Assembly: GCF_040802235.1 (NCBI RefSeq)
Contig: NC_133158.1
Span: forward strand, 87,406,501 to 87,470,500
Length of the DNA stretch: 64,000 nucleotides
Reading direction: 5' to 3'
Source of the DNA: Manis javanica
Lineage: Eukaryota; Chordata; Mammalia; Pholidota; Manidae
A program made the position numbers and the translations under genes. This document shows, piece by piece, positions 62,882-64,000 of this stretch. The notes beneath the pieces were generated by a model, which saw nothing but the letters and a program-made list of their open reading frames with translations, ran no database searches and was not told the DNA's origin. Positions within the stretch are counted from its first letter, which is position 1. Every line of letters begins with the position of its first letter.

Positions 62882-63280
62882 TATCATCCCATTTGCAATA
62901 ACATTGGGATGGATCTTGACAACATTAGGCTAAGCGAGATAAGTCAGACAGAGACAAGCACTGTATACTATCCTTTATATGTGGAGTCTAAAAAAGTTAA
63001 ACCTGCCAAAAAAACAGTAAAATGGTGGTTACCAGGGGCTTGGAGTGGGGATAAGAGTGATGGTGTTTAAGGGTATAAACTTGCAATGAGTAGTAAATAA
63101 GCCATGGAGATCTAATATGCTATATAATCACAGGCAATAATATTGTACTATCATTATGCAATGGTAAAAAAATTGCTACATGGGCAATCATACTGCAATA
63201 TATAAATGTATGAAAGTAACATTTTGTACCCTTTAAACTTACACAGTGTTACACATCACATTTATTCAAAAAAGAAAGGA
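62882..63280 (+). mobile_element. Older L1 3' end
   Basis: 'catttgcaataacattgggatgg', 'aagcgagataagtcagacag', 'tatatgtggagtctaaaaa' and 'gtggttaccaggggcttgg' are landmarks of an older L1 subfamily. It ends in a decayed A-rich tail at about 63268-63278. It begins at nearly the same internal L1 position as the younger copy before it. Confidence 0.82.
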
Positions 63281-64000
63281 TGGGCTGTAGCTATTCAAGT
63301 TTGTTAACAGTTGGTCCAAAACATTCTCTGCTGAAAAGCTGTTGCCTTGAGATGCTTCCTACTGTGTTGTAATAACAGTAGGATCTTAAATGAGCTATTA
63401 CCACTCTATAAATCACAATTCTTTTTAATCAGAGAACATTAAAATGAGCTAGTTGTCACTGAGGGATTTTTCAGATTATAAGGAGCTATCTTAAGCAGTA
63501 AGATTTAGGGTAGATACATTGCTTTTCTTTTAGGCAAAGATTTGGTTCATAATCATAGTGGGGACAAATAATTCCATTTGCAAAGGCAAAAGAGAATGAT
63601 TCTACATGTACAGAATACACAATCTTGAGCCAAATAACAGGTCCCTTCACTGTACTTCTACTATGGGCTTTGTGAAGTTCAGTTTTTCTGCCCAGAATCC
63701 TGGGAGTATGCAAAAAGAAGAGTTTTGGGGAGAGAGATAATACTACCTAATAACTAATTCTACCTTTGAAGACTTCTAGTACTTTCAAGTATCTAATGCT
63801 GTTTTAAATCTCAAAATATTTCATAAACCCTCATGTGGTAGCAGTTCTATGTTTAGTGTCATAGGCCAAAATCTATCATGAATTCAGAAATCCTTAAAAA
63901 ACCACCTTAAATCAAAATAGCATGTACATACTGAAATACTGTTAGTATATGTGTGAATATGAATGTAAAAGATACTTTACTTCATCTCTAGGCAATTCCT
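63281..64000. other. Unassigned DNA
   Basis: No recognised feature up to the window end. Confidence 0.4.

Noticed and set aside
1-64000. CRISPR arrays, prokaryotic operons, tRNA or rRNA genes
   Set aside because: No regularly spaced direct repeats with unique spacers, no operon-like coding density, no tRNA- or rRNA-like block; composition and repeats are those of a mammalian nuclear genome.

Overview
The window reads as nuclear DNA of a placental mammal. It is mostly A/T-rich and has no open reading frame that looks like a native protein-coding exon. Its content is a dense, layered set of retrotransposon and DNA-transposon remains: ancient L2 and MIR fragments, hAT-type MER pieces, several MaLR (MLT1/MST-like) solo LTRs, old L1/HAL1 pieces and three younger 5'-truncated L1 copies. 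I found no young lineage-specific tRNA- or 7SL-type SINE (no Alu, B1/B2, Can-SINE, equine ERE or ruminant Bov-type copy). That absence, the L1 3' UTR type and the style of one ERV-derived retrocopy suggest a lineage with few recent SINEs. A pangolin is my tentative guess; the species is not proven.

Layout. 0-16.8 kb is intergenic or intronic DNA with MIR/L2/MER5/MER20 fragments and two MaLR/ERVL-type LTRs (4.76-5.12 and 13.55-14.12 kb). 16.89-17.38 kb is a sharp CpG island directly followed by a CpG-rich MaLR LTR (17.44-17.83 kb), the best promoter candidate in the window. 19.2-20.1 kb is an old minus-strand L1 with a CA microsatellite. 21.7-24.1 kb holds an MLT/MST-type LTR, a MER5A piece and a nearly identical 105-bp direct duplication. 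25.9-27.3 kb (minus) and 29.98-31.20 kb (plus) are two L1 3' ends in inverted orientation, the second abutting a GC-rich segment at 31.25-31.88 kb.

32.89-33.59 kb is a divergent three-copy tandem repeat with a period of about 245 bp. 33.7-35.7 kb is a decayed minus-strand retrocopy of a cTAGE/MIA2 (TANGO1-like) cargo-receptor gene, split by an MLT1 LTR. 36.29-36.48 kb is a hairpin-like DNA transposon and 36.93 kb a good CTCF-like motif. 37-46 kb is L2/MIR/old L1 territory. 46.62-47.45 kb is an L1-mobilised, polyadenylated copy of an endogenous-retrovirus transcript flanked by an 18-bp perfect target-site duplication. 47.7-52.3 kb has an MLT1 LTR, possible further LTRs and L2. 52-64 kb has MIR/MER/L2 fragments, an old HAL1/L1 piece (58.2-59.3 kb) and two tandem L1 3' ends (62.4-63.28 kb).

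No set of genes works together here. The only protein-related sequences are dead: L1 ORF2 tails and the cTAGE-type pseudogene. Any function would be regulatory (CpG island plus LTR, CTCF-like motif) or structural (inverted L1 pair). I saw no tRNA, rRNA, CRISPR array or other exotic system. Repeat family names come from recognition by eye, not from a library search, and boundaries of old repeats are approximate.
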